Of a DNA stretch of 10,030 bases, positions 1 through 6,614 are shown piece after piece; the stretch's first letter is position 1, and every line of letters starts with the position of its first letter. The position numbers and the translations under genes were made by a program. Below the pieces are notes generated by a model that did no database searches, was not told the DNA's origin, and was given only the letters and a program-made list of their open reading frames with translations. The DNA lies in NCBI GenBank assembly GCA_019746155.1, contig JAIESJ010000237.1, forward strand, positions 1-10,030. Direction: 5' to 3'. Source of the stretch: Burkholderiales bacterium. GTDB taxonomy: Bacteria; Pseudomonadota; Gammaproteobacteria; Burkholderiales; SG8-41.

Positions 1-311
1 CGGCTCGCGTTGCGGTCCAGCCCGAGCTGCAGCTCGAACGCGATCGCATGCAGGATTTCCTCGGGTGTCACGCTGGGATTGGCGAGATAGACGGTCTCGA
101 TGTGCGCCGGCAGGCGCGTGGCGAGCATGTTGCACAGCATGGTCTTGCCGCTGCCCACTTCCCCCGTCACCTTGACGATGCCTTCGCCGTTGCTGATGGC
201 GTAGACCATCGCCTCCAGGATCGGCCCGCGATTGCCGCCGCTGAAAAAGAAGTCGGTGTTGGGCGTGATCTTGAACGGCGCCTGGGCGAGTCCGAAATGG
301 CTGTAATACAT
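1..311 (-). CDS. ExeA/MshM-like AAA ATPase, N-terminal part (runs off left edge)
   Basis: Only the first 103 codons are in the window; the gene continues past position 1. The protein opens with MYYSHFGLAQAPFKITPNTD, the typical start of the ExeA/GspA/MshM group of AAA ATPases, in which a short N-terminal stretch (HFGL..PF...P) precedes the P-loop. The Walker A motif GEVGSGKT is at about residues 50-57; Walker B and the rest lie outside. Family members power or assist assembly of type II secretion or MSHA-type pilus machinery at the inner membrane. The ATG at 311 lies 25 nt after the stop of the upstream response regulator. The spacer is C-rich and shows no Shine-Dalgarno sequence, so translation may depend on coupling. 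The MshM-like assignment rests on N-terminal resemblance only; a generic ExeA-family ATPase is the safer reading. Confidence 0.82.
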   Translation of the reverse strand, partial: MYYSHFGLAQAPFKITPNTDFFFSGGNRGPILEAMVYAISNGEGIVKVTGEVGSGKTMLCNMLATRLPAHIETVYLANPSVTPEEILHAIAFELQLGLDRNAS

Positions 312-336
312 GGCGGCGGGGCGCGCTGGGGCGGGG

Positions 337-1791
337 TTATTTGGCCATCGGATGCGGGGATTTGTCGGCCTCGCCCGCAACCGCGTAAGCCTGCATCCTG
401 CTGTAGAGCGTGGTGCGGTGGATGCCGAGCAGCTTCGCCGCCTGCGTCAGATTGCCCTGGGTGATGATCAGCGCCGCTTCGACGTAGCCGCGTTCCCACT
501 GCTGCAGCGTGGCGTCGAGGCTGAAGTTCTTCTGCACCTGCAACTGGCGCTTGGCGGCTTCCAGCAGCGTCTTGAAGTCCTGCGCGACGGCCACGCCGGG
601 CAGATCGACGTCCATGCTCTCCATGTCGAGCTCGGCCAGCAGCTGTTCGGAATTGACCTCCTGCCCCGCGTGCTTGGTGATGAGGCGGATGACGATGTTG
701 CGCAGCTCGCGCACATTGCCGGGGAAGCCGTAATCGAGCCACAGACCCATCGCCTTGCTGTCGAGCGAGAAGGCCTTGACGCCCGCCTGGCGCGCGTAGA
801 ACTCGCGAAAATGATCGAGCAGCGTCACTTTGTCGTCGCCCAGATCGCGCAGCGCCGGGACGTTGACGGTGAACACCGACAGCCGGTGGTAGAGGTCGGC
901 ACGGAAGCGCCCGTTGCGGATTTCCTGGCGCATGTCGCGGTTGGTGGCGGCGATCACGCGCGCGTTCGACACGCGGCTCTGGGTTTCGCCCACGCGCTGG
1001 AACTCGCCGTTCTCGAGCACGCGCAGCAGCTTCGCCTGCAGCTCGAGCGGCAGCTCCCCGATCTCGTCGAGGAACAGGGTGGAATCCTTGGCGTCCTCGA
1101 AATAGCCGGCGCGCGAAGTGGTGGCGCCGGTGAACGCGCCCTTGCTGTAGCCGAACAGCGTCGGCTCGACCAGCGTCGGCGAGATCGCGGCGCAATTGAG
1201 CGCGAGGAACGGACGCGCCGCGCGGTTGCTCATGAGGTGCAGCGATTTGGCGACCATTTCCTTGCCGCTGCCCGATTCGCCCTCGATCAGCACCGGAAAC
1301 GGCGCATTGGCGAACTGTGCGATCTGCTGGCGCAGCTTTTCCATCAGCAGGCTCTTGCCGAGCAACCCGCCCTCGGCCGCGGCGCCGATCTCGGCGTCGC
1401 GGATCGAGAGCGAGCGCTTGAGCAGATTCTTGAGCGTTTCCGGATCGCACGGCTTGGCGACGAACTCGATCGCGCCCAGCGTGCGCGCGTGGCGCGCGTT
1501 GGTCTCGTCGCTCTGGCCCGAGAGCACGACGATTTTCACGCCCGGCGAGTAGGCGATCAGATCGCTGATTAACCGGAAGCCTTCGTCCGGCCGGTGCGGC
1601 GTGGGAGGAAGCCCCAGGTCGATCAAGGCCAGTTGCGGCGGGTTGCCGAGTTGCCGCAGCAGGCTTTTTACCTGCGGGCGCGAGTCCGCGACATGGACCG
1701 AGAAATCCTTGCCCAACACGAAGTTGAGCGTGTCGGTGATCAACGGATCATCATCGACGATCAGCAGATCGGGTTTTGTTTTCTCAACCAC
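337..1791 (-). CDS. sigma54-dependent response regulator (NtrC family)
   Basis: A 484-residue activator with the complete NtrC architecture. The receiver domain (about 5-130) has the acidic pocket D13-D14-D15, phospho-acceptor D58 in LIDLGLPP, S91 and K113. The AAA+ domain (about 143-375) has Walker A GESGSGKE at 171-178, the sigma54-contacting GAFTGA loop at 218-223, Walker B LFLDEIGE at 239-246 and the arginine-finger stretch RFRADLYHRL at 295-304. A Fis-type helix-turn-helix is at about 433-467. It should be phosphorylated by a histidine kinase and open sigma54 promoters; no kinase gene is in the window. The start is GTG, supported by AAGGAG at 1801-1806, 9 nt upstream; no in-frame ATG fits better. 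The DLGLPP stretch recalls PEP-CTERM-associated regulators (PrsR), but I cannot confirm that subfamily. The downstream neighbour is the ExeA/MshM-like ATPase, a possible partner or target. Confidence 0.95.
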   Translation of the reverse strand: MVEKTKPDLLIVDDDPLITDTLNFVLGKDFSVHVADSRPQVKSLLRQLGNPPQLALIDLGLPPTPHRPDEGFRLISDLIAYSPGVKIVVLSGQSDETNARHARTLGAIEFVAKPCDPETLKNLLKRSLSIRDAEIGAAAEGGLLGKSLLMEKLRQQIAQFANAPFPVLIEGESGSGKEMVAKSLHLMSNRAARPFLALNCAAISPTLVEPTLFGYSKGAFTGATTSRAGYFEDAKDSTLFLDEIGELPLELQAKLLRVLENGEFQRVGETQSRVSNARVIAATNRDMRQEIRNGRFRADLYHRLSVFTVNVPALRDLGDDKVTLLDHFREFYARQAGVKAFSLDSKAMGLWLDYGFPGNVRELRNIVIRLITKHAGQEVNSEQLLAELDMESMDVDLPGVAVAQDFKTLLEAAKRQLQVQKNFSLDATLQQWERGYVEAALIITQGNLTQAAKLLGIHRTTLYSRMQAYAVAGEADKSPHPMAK

Positions 1792-1857
1792 TGGATGCCG
1801 CTCCTTCCCGCTGGACGGAAGCTATTGTGCCAGATACCCCCGTGCAGGGGCAGTCCA

Positions 1858-2598
1858 CTACGCAGCGGCCGCGGTGGCGGTGTCCGCGATACATGCCAGA
1901 AAAGCCTGTTCGAGGTCGCCGGCGCCGAATCTGCGGGTGAGTTCGTCGGGCGTGCCGGCGAACCGCAGCCGTCCGGCATGCACGATGGCCATGCGGTCGC
2001 ACATTTCGGCGACGTCGGCAAGCGCGTGGGACGTGAAGAACAGCGTGCGCCGGGCGTGGCGGAGTTCACGCAACTCGCGCTTGAGCAGCGCGCGCGCCTT
2101 GGGATCGAGGCCGCTGGTGGGCTCGTCGAGAATGTAAAGATCCTTGCCGGAGAGCAGGCAGGCGGCGAGGCCGAGCTTCTGCGTCATGCCTTTGGAATAG
2201 GTGCGCGCCGGTCGGGTCAGCGCCGACTGGTCGAGATCGAGCGCGCTGAACATGCGCGTAACCCGCGCTTCATCGTACGGCGTGCGGTGCAGCTCCAGCA
2301 TGTAGCGCAGGAAATCGCGGCCGGTCAAGTAGAACGGCGGATTGAAGCGCTCGGGCAGGAAAGCAAGCCGGCTGCGCGCTGCGGTGGCGGTGTGCGGCAC
2401 GCCGAAGATTTCGATGCGGCCGCAATCGGCATCGCAGAAATCGAGCAGGCACTTGATCAGCGTGGTTTTGCCGGCGCCATTTTCGCCGACCAGGCCGAAA
2501 AATTCGCCGCGCCGCACTTCGAGCGAGAAATCGGCGAGTGCGGCGACGCCGCCAAAAGACTTTCCGACCTGGTTGAAGCGCAGCGCGATGTCGCTCAT
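1858..2598 (-). CDS. ABC-2 type transporter ATP-binding protein
   Basis: A 246-residue single nucleotide-binding domain of the CcmA/NatA/NosF type. Visible motifs are Walker A GENGAGKT (38-45), signature YSKGM (134-138), Walker B DLYILDEP (153-160), D-loop SGLD (162-165) and switch histidine H191. The Q-loop glutamine is replaced by glutamate in FLPERF (E83), a variation seen in this subfamily. Such ATPases drive two-domain exporters or membrane-remodelling permeases (ABC2_membrane), but no permease gene adjoins it: downstream is a response regulator and upstream a divergent oxygenase, so the partner must be elsewhere. The ATG at 2598 is preceded by AGGA 10 nt upstream. The C-terminus is a short Ala-rich tail. 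The 66-nt gap to the response regulator permits co-transcription but does not prove it. Substrate unknown. Confidence 0.93.
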   Translation of the reverse strand: MSDIALRFNQVGKSFGGVAALADFSLEVRRGEFFGLVGENGAGKTTLIKCLLDFCDADCGRIEIFGVPHTATAARSRLAFLPERFNPPFYLTGRDFLRYMLELHRTPYDEARVTRMFSALDLDQSALTRPARTYSKGMTQKLGLAACLLSGKDLYILDEPTSGLDPKARALLKRELRELRHARRTLFFTSHALADVAEMCDRMAIVHAGRLRFAGTPDELTRRFGAGDLEQAFLACIADTATAAAA

Positions 2599-2674
2599 GC
2601 GCGTAAGTTATCCTAAAGGCGATGAACCGTAAACAAAGCAAAATCGTTGTTTTCCGCTTTTTTGAAATGGGTTT

Positions 2675-2680
2675 TATAAT
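2675..2680 (+). promoter_or_regulatory. candidate -10 box (TATAAT) of the diiron oxygenase gene
   Basis: A perfect TATAAT stands 6 nt before the ATG at 2687, inside an AT-rich tract unusual for this window. The best -35 match is weak (TTTCCG at 2651-2656, 18-bp spacer). Transcription would start at or very near the ATG, giving a leaderless or almost leaderless mRNA; no Shine-Dalgarno sequence is visible before the ATG. The 88-bp region is shared with the divergent ABC ATPase gene, whose own promoter I could not assign. Confidence 0.45.
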
Positions 2681-2686
2681 CCGCCC

Positions 2687-3547
2687 ATGTCCAACACCGA
2701 TCTGTCGCTGCTCAAGCAGCTCTCCGAGAACAGCGGCCGCTATCGCGATCCGCTCGTTACCATAGACTGGGCCGGGCTCGACGGCGATAGTTTCTGGCTG
2801 CCTGAGCCGGCGCTGTCGCTCTACGGCCTGCCGGAATACGACACGCTCGCCGTCGACGTCAAGCGGCGCCTGTCGCAATACGAGTTCATCAACGTCATGT
2901 GCTGCGGCCTGTGGCTGGAGAGCGTGTTCCTGCAGCGCCTGTCGCGCCGGCTGGGCCTCGGCCTGCCGCGCGCCGAGTACGAGTATTTCCTGCACGAGAT
3001 GCGCGAGGAAACGGGCCACAGCCTGATGTTCCTCAAGGCCATTGAGCACAGCGGCCTTGCGCTGCCGCCGCAGGCGTGGCGCGCGCCGCGCCTGGCGGAT
3101 TTCGTGGTGCACTGGATGCCGGCCGGCGGCGCGCTGTTCTGGCTCGCCACCGTGATCGCCGAGGACGTGCCCGACAAATTCAACCGCTACGTGCGCCAGA
3201 ACGCGGATGCGATGAACCCGGTGGTGAAGCAGATCTGCACCCTGCATATCGTCGACGAAGCGCGCCATATCGCGGCGGCGCGCAGCCGGCTCGAAGCGGC
3301 GCTGCAGGGCGGCCCGGGCTGGCAACTCAAGCTGGTACTGCAGCCGGTCATGAACCTGCTCTTCAGGCAGCTCGTGGATACGTTCTACGTGCCGCCGGCG
3401 AGTTTTTACGAGTTAGCGGGGCTGACCCACGGTGAGTGGTGGCGCAAGCTCGCACACGGCAACGCGGTGCATCGCGAGTTCACCGGGCAATGCCTCGCGC
3501 CGACGCTGCGGATGTTGGAAGGCTACGGCCTAAAACCCAGGAGTTAG
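2687..3547 (+). CDS. AurF-like diiron oxygenase (ferritin-like fold)
   Basis: A 286-residue helical protein with the metal-ligand pattern of p-aminobenzoate N-oxygenase AurF: two glutamate-plus-E-x-x-H sets. Likely ligands are E78, E108 and H111 (EETGH) in the first half and E159, H187, E191 and H194 (HIVDEARH) in the second. The H-x3-E-x2-H spacing matches the AurF triplet H223/E227/H230. The family uses a non-haem diiron centre and O2 to oxidise substrates, the best-known reaction being arylamine to nitroarene. Substrate here is unknown, and many genomic AurF-like proteins are uncharacterised. No signal peptide is seen, so it is probably cytoplasmic. The ATG at 2687 is the only plausible start because an in-frame stop lies at 2663-2665. 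It is a single-gene unit, convergent with the SDR/LLM operon. Confidence 0.85.
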   Translation: MSNTDLSLLKQLSENSGRYRDPLVTIDWAGLDGDSFWLPEPALSLYGLPEYDTLAVDVKRRLSQYEFINVMCCGLWLESVFLQRLSRRLGLGLPRAEYEYFLHEMREETGHSLMFLKAIEHSGLALPPQAWRAPRLADFVVHWMPAGGALFWLATVIAEDVPDKFNRYVRQNADAMNPVVKQICTLHIVDEARHIAAARSRLEAALQGGPGWQLKLVLQPVMNLLFRQLVDTFYVPPASFYELAGLTHGEWWRKLAHGNAVHREFTGQCLAPTLRMLEGYGLKPRS

Positions 3548-3655
3548 CCGCCAGGATTCTTTTCAATACCTCTTGCTTTCAACTTGTTATTCCCCGCGCT
3601 CTTGGCGCGGGGTTATTCATTACCCCTTGAGGGGTATCGAAAAGAATCCTGACGG
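3548..3655. repeat. 108-bp imperfect inverted repeat with nested hairpins between convergent genes
   Basis: Arms 3548-3573 and 3630-3655 pair over 26 positions with 23 Watson-Crick pairs, one G:T wobble and two mismatches; the core is CAGGATTCTTTTC against GAAAAGAATCCTG, interrupted only outside the core. Inside the loop is a GC hairpin CCCCGCGC/GCGCGGGG (3592-3599 with 3605-3612, 5-nt loop). A further palindrome, TACCCC-TTGA-GGGGTA (3621-3636), overlaps the right arm and could compete with the long stem. The element begins directly after the oxygenase stop codon and ends 8 nt before the SDR stop, filling the convergent gap. It may be a bidirectional terminator or a small non-autonomous mobile element; no obvious target duplication flanks it. 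Confidence 0.85.
3592..3618 (+). terminator. possible terminator hairpin after the diiron oxygenase gene
   Basis: An 8-bp all-GC stem (3592-3599 with 3605-3612, loop TCTTG) is followed by TTATTCAT, a broken T-tract. It could end the oxygenase transcript, but the T-run is poor and the hairpin is also the inner part of the larger inverted repeat, so function is uncertain. Confidence 0.4.
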
Positions 3656-3663
3656 TTCAATAA

Positions 3664-4551
3664 TTAAGTCTGCGCCAGCACTTCCGCAGCGCTGTAGCGG
3701 CTGCGCCAGCCGAGTTCGATATGCGCGCGGCGGCAATTGATGAGCAGCGTTTGGGTGAGCCCGTCTATCCATGCCGGCTCGCCGCCCCAGCCGGTTAATT
3801 TCCATGCCAGATTGAGACCGCCGCGCGCGACCGCGAGCGGCAGCGGCACGCTCAGGCGGTGGCGGTTTTTGATGGCGTCGCGGAAGCTGAAGTTGTCCTC
3901 GACCGCCAGATTAAACGCGCCGCGCACGTCGCGCTCGAGACACAGCACTATGGCCTGCGCCACATCGTCCTCGTGCACGCATTGCAGCAGCGGATACGGT
4001 TCGGGCAGGCGTACGTAGCACGGCTGATGGAGGAGTTGCTTGAGCACCAGTTGCGCATGAGGGCCCAGAATGACGTGCGGGCGCAGCCGCACGCACTCGG
4101 GAAATTCGATGGCGAGCAACTGTTCGAGGCGGGCCTTGTGTCGGGCGTAAAGAAACTGCGGCAGCGGATCAAAAGGCGCGTCCTCGGCAAGCTGCACGCC
4201 GCCGCCATAGACCGCGGCGCTCGACAGATGGATCAGGCGCCGCACGCCGGCGCGGCGCGCGGCGTGGAATACCCCGTGGCTGCCCTTGACGTTGATGTCG
4301 TACATCCCGGCTTCGGGCATTTTTCCGCGCAGCACAATAAAAGCCATATTAATCAATATATTATGACCATACATGCGCTGTTCGAGTTGGGGGTCGCGGA
4401 GGTCGAGCCGCAGAGCGTTGAACTTGGGATGCTGGAACCGCGGCGGCTCGAGATCGATGCCGGTCACGTGCTCGATATCAGCGCGCTCGCACAGCCTGGG
4501 CAGCAACGCCTGCGCCAGATGCGAGCTGGAACCGGTGACGAAGACGCGCAT
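3664..4551 (-). CDS. NAD-dependent epimerase/dehydratase-like SDR protein
   Basis: A 295-residue extended short-chain dehydrogenase-type protein. The N-terminal Rossmann motif is VTGSSSHLA (5-13), in which the usual middle glycine of GxxGxxA/G is serine. D33 at the end of the second strand favours NAD over NADP. Catalytic residues are visible: S110/S111 in HLSSAAVYGGG and Y135-x3-K139 (YARHK). The C-terminal half (about 180-295) would bind the substrate, often a nucleotide sugar or other carbonyl/hydroxyl compound; the sequence does not say which. The ATG at 4551 has GAGG 4 nt upstream. It is second in an operon, 50 nt after the LLM oxidoreductase gene. A role beside a flavin oxidoreductase suggests a shared oxidative or reductive pathway, but this is inference. 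Confidence 0.88.
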   Translation of the reverse strand: MRVFVTGSSSHLAQALLPRLCERADIEHVTGIDLEPPRFQHPKFNALRLDLRDPQLEQRMYGHNILINMAFIVLRGKMPEAGMYDINVKGSHGVFHAARRAGVRRLIHLSSAAVYGGGVQLAEDAPFDPLPQFLYARHKARLEQLLAIEFPECVRLRPHVILGPHAQLVLKQLLHQPCYVRLPEPYPLLQCVHEDDVAQAIVLCLERDVRGAFNLAVEDNFSFRDAIKNRHRLSVPLPLAVARGGLNLAWKLTGWGGEPAWIDGLTQTLLINCRRAHIELGWRSRYSAAEVLAQT

Positions 4552-4559
4552 TGCGCCTC

Positions 4560-4587
4560 AAGGATGAAGGACGGAGGACGAAGGCAG
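4560..4587. repeat. heptamer tandem repeat (4 imperfect copies, AAGGACG-like)
   Basis: Four consecutive 7-nt units read AAGGATG, AAGGACG, GAGGACG and AAGGCAG. They fill much of the 50-nt gap between the LLM and SDR genes. On the transcribed (minus) strand the tract is pyrimidine-rich and lies just upstream of the SDR ribosome binding site. A non-coding purine-rich microsatellite is the simplest reading. Confidence 0.7.
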
Positions 4588-4601
4588 CAGAAGCTGTGCG
4601 G

Positions 4602-5684
4602 TCACGCCCGGCTCTCGGTCATTGACGCTTTGCTGTTGGCGAACGCCGGCATCACTTCGCGCGCGAACAGTTCCAGCGATTCGCGCGCCACGCCGCTTTC
4701 GACCGCCCCGGCGCCGAAAGCGCACAATAAATTGGTGACGCCGGCGTCGGCGTATTTGCGCAGCTTGGCGATACATTCCGCGGGATCGCCGACGACAGTC
4801 AGCCCGGCGGCATCCGCCAGGCCGAAATCGATGCCGAGCTTCATCAGTTGCCGGAAGCGCCCGATCTCGTGAATCTGTTCATAGCTCGGATAAAGTTTTT
4901 CCAGCACCGGCAGCGTGGTCTTGAACAGCTCGCGGTAGAACCAGGTGAACGCCGGCTGCGCCAGTTCGTGCGCGTGCTTGCGGTCCTTGAGACACAGCAC
5001 GCCGACGGTCATGCCGATGCGTGGCGCGGCGGCGCCGCGCCACGCCGCGCGGTACTTGCCGATGTCATGCTTGACCATCAGCCACGGCTTGAACGGGCCG
5101 GCCAGCACGCCCAGCCCGCGCTCGGCCGCCCACGGGTAGGTCTCGGGACTCACCGCCGCGGTCCACAGCGGCGGGTGCGGCTGCTGTACGATGTGCGGCA
5201 CGATGTCGAGCATCTCCAGCCGGTAATGCTTGCCGGCGTAGGTAACGGGAGAGCGGCCGAAACTCAGGTGTAAGATATCAAGGCTTTCTTCGACCAATTC
5301 GCGGCTATGCTCCATTTCCGCGCCAAACGTTGCGTATTCGCGCGGCGAGAAGCCGCGGCCGATGCCGACTTCGAGCCGGCCGCCGGTGAGGATGTCGAGC
5401 GTGGCGATGCGCTCGGCCACGTGCACCGGGTGGTGCAGCGGCAGCGGAACGACGGCATGGCCCAGACGGATATCGCGCGTGCGCTGCGACAGGGCTGCGA
5501 GCACGAGCTCGGGTTTGGAGGAATGCGAATAGCCGCGCATGAAATGATGCTCGACCAGCCAGGCGCAGCCATAGCCGAGACGGTCGGCGAGCTCGATTTC
5601 GGCGAGCACGTCGGAATAAGCCTGTACTTCGCTGCGGCCGGGCTGCGGCGGCAAGGCAATTTCGTAAAACAGATCGAACTGCAT
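4602..5684 (-). CDS. LLM-class flavin-dependent oxidoreductase (luciferase-like)
   Basis: A 360-residue luciferase-like TIM-barrel protein. It starts MQFDLFYEI, carries EHHF at 45-48 and the flavin-phosphate-binding stretch GGRLEVGIGRG at 101-111, and ends with VVGDPAECIAKLRKYADAGV at 297-316, all typical of the LLM family using reduced FMN or F420. The class includes monooxygenases and reductases of varied substrates; the exact substrate is not readable. The reading frame stays open far upstream across the antisense of mlaF, but only the ATG at 5684 gives the family's normal N-terminus and length. No good Shine-Dalgarno precedes it. It is the first gene of an operon with the SDR gene and divergent from mlaF. 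Confidence 0.92.
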   Translation of the reverse strand: MQFDLFYEIALPPQPGRSEVQAYSDVLAEIELADRLGYGCAWLVEHHFMRGYSHSSKPELVLAALSQRTRDIRLGHAVVPLPLHHPVHVAERIATLDILTGGRLEVGIGRGFSPREYATFGAEMEHSRELVEESLDILHLSFGRSPVTYAGKHYRLEMLDIVPHIVQQPHPPLWTAAVSPETYPWAAERGLGVLAGPFKPWLMVKHDIGKYRAAWRGAAAPRIGMTVGVLCLKDRKHAHELAQPAFTWFYRELFKTTLPVLEKLYPSYEQIHEIGRFRQLMKLGIDFGLADAAGLTVVGDPAECIAKLRKYADAGVTNLLCAFGAGAVESGVARESLELFAREVMPAFANSKASMTESRA

Positions 5685-5692
5685 AAGCGGCC

Positions 5693-5721
5693 ATAATGCC
5701 AGTGTGGGCAGGAAACGCCAA
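5693..5721 (-). promoter_or_regulatory. candidate sigma70-type promoter of the LLM-SDR operon
   Basis: On the minus strand TTGGCG (5716-5721) and CATTAT (5693-5698) are separated by 17 bp, each matching four of six consensus bases. The -10 ends 8 nt before the ATG at 5684, so the transcript would have almost no leader, consistent with the missing ribosome binding site. Confidence 0.4.
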
Positions 5722-5737
5722 TCGCAGCGGCAGTCGA

Positions 5738-5767
5738 TTGTGGTAACCGCGCTAACTGGTTTAAAAT
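5738..5767 (+). promoter_or_regulatory. candidate promoter of the mla operon
   Basis: TTGTGG (5738-5743) and TAAAAT (5762-5767) are 18 bp apart in the 114-bp region divergent from the LLM gene. The -10 matches five of six consensus bases and the -35 three. It would give a leader of about 25 nt before the proposed mlaF start. Confidence 0.35.
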
Positions 5768-5798
5768 TCAAACCTTTTGCAACCCCGACTATCCGATC

Positions 5799-6614
5799 TT
5801 GGCAGCCGATAACCTCATCGAAATCGACAGCGTCGACTATTGGTATGACAGGCGGCGCGCCATCCTCTCCGGGATCGACATGACCATCCCGCGCGGGAAA
5901 GTGGTGGCCATCATGGGCATCAGCGGTTCGGGCAAGACCACGCTGCTGCGCCTGATCGGCGGCGTGATGAAAGCACGCAAGGGCGAGGTCAGGGTGGACG
6001 GCCAGCTGGTGAACAAGCTCGACAGCAACGGTATCTACAGGCTGCGCCGCCGCATGGGCATGCTGTTCCAGTTCGGGGCGCTGTTCACCGACCTGTCGGT
6101 GTTCGACAACGTGGCGTTCCAGATGCGCGAGCACACCAACCTGCCGGAGCGGATGATCCGCGATCTGGTATTCATGAAACTGCACGCGGTAGGTCTGCGC
6201 GGCGCGCACCGGCTGATGCCGTCGGAACTCTCGGGCGGCATGGCGCGGCGGGTGGCGCTGGCGCGCGCGATCGCGCTCGACCCCATGCTGATATTGTACG
6301 ATGAGCCTTTCACCGGCCTCGACCCGATTTCGCTCGGCGTGATCCGGAATCTGATCCGGCGCTTGAACGATGCGCTCGGCGCCACCTCCATCATAGTGAC
6401 GCATGACGTGCAGGAAGCGCTGGAAATCGTCGATTATGTCTATTACATGTCCGACGGCAGGATCGTTGCCCACGGCACGCCGCAGGAGATGCTCGCCAAT
6501 CACGAGCCCCTGGTGCATCAGTTTGTCTACGGCGAGCCCGACGGGCCGGTGCCGTTTCAATACCCGAGCAGGAATTACGCCGAGGATCTGAAGCTGGGAG
6601 CGCGCCATGCCTGA
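5799..6614 (+). CDS. mlaF: phospholipid transport ABC ATPase MlaF
   Basis: This is the ATPase of the inner-membrane MlaFEDB complex, which moves phospholipids between inner membrane and periplasmic MlaC to keep outer-membrane lipid asymmetry. The 271-residue protein has Walker A GISGSGKT (40-47), Q-loop Q91 in FQFGALFTDLSVF, signature LSGGM (144-148), Walker B LILYDEP (164-170) and H202. The stretches INMTIPRGK-like (IDMTIPRGK, 26-34) and TTLLRLIGG (47-55) are characteristic of MlaF rather than other ABC ATPases. The start is TTG at 5799, because no ATG or GTG precedes the conserved LIEIDSV segment in frame; the next ATG (codon 28) would delete the first strands. No clear Shine-Dalgarno is present. 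Its last 8 nt overlap mlaE. Confidence 0.95.
   Translation: MAADNLIEIDSVDYWYDRRRAILSGIDMTIPRGKVVAIMGISGSGKTTLLRLIGGVMKARKGEVRVDGQLVNKLDSNGIYRLRRRMGMLFQFGALFTDLSVFDNVAFQMREHTNLPERMIRDLVFMKLHAVGLRGAHRLMPSELSGGMARRVALARAIALDPMLILYDEPFTGLDPISLGVIRNLIRRLNDALGATSIIVTHDVQEALEIVDYVYYMSDGRIVAHGTPQEMLANHEPLVHQFVYGEPDGPVPFQYPSRNYAEDLKLGARHA

Noticed and set aside
310..1572. 420-codon plus-strand open frame across the response regulator
   Set aside because: It is a shadow of a gene with complete NtrC motifs on the minus strand; such open frames are expected in GC-rich DNA.
1816..1832. TGGCAC on the minus strand upstream of the sigma54-type regulator, a possible -24 element
   Set aside because: The -12 position lacks the required GC dinucleotide at the right spacing, so it is not a convincing sigma54 promoter.
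1837..1850. CCCC/GGGG hairpin between the ABC ATPase and the response regulator
   Set aside because: Only four base pairs and no T-tract follow on the minus strand; too weak to call a terminator.
1594..2616. 340-codon plus-strand open frame across the ABC ATPase
   Set aside because: It is antisense to a gene with all ABC motifs, and its translation resembles no family.
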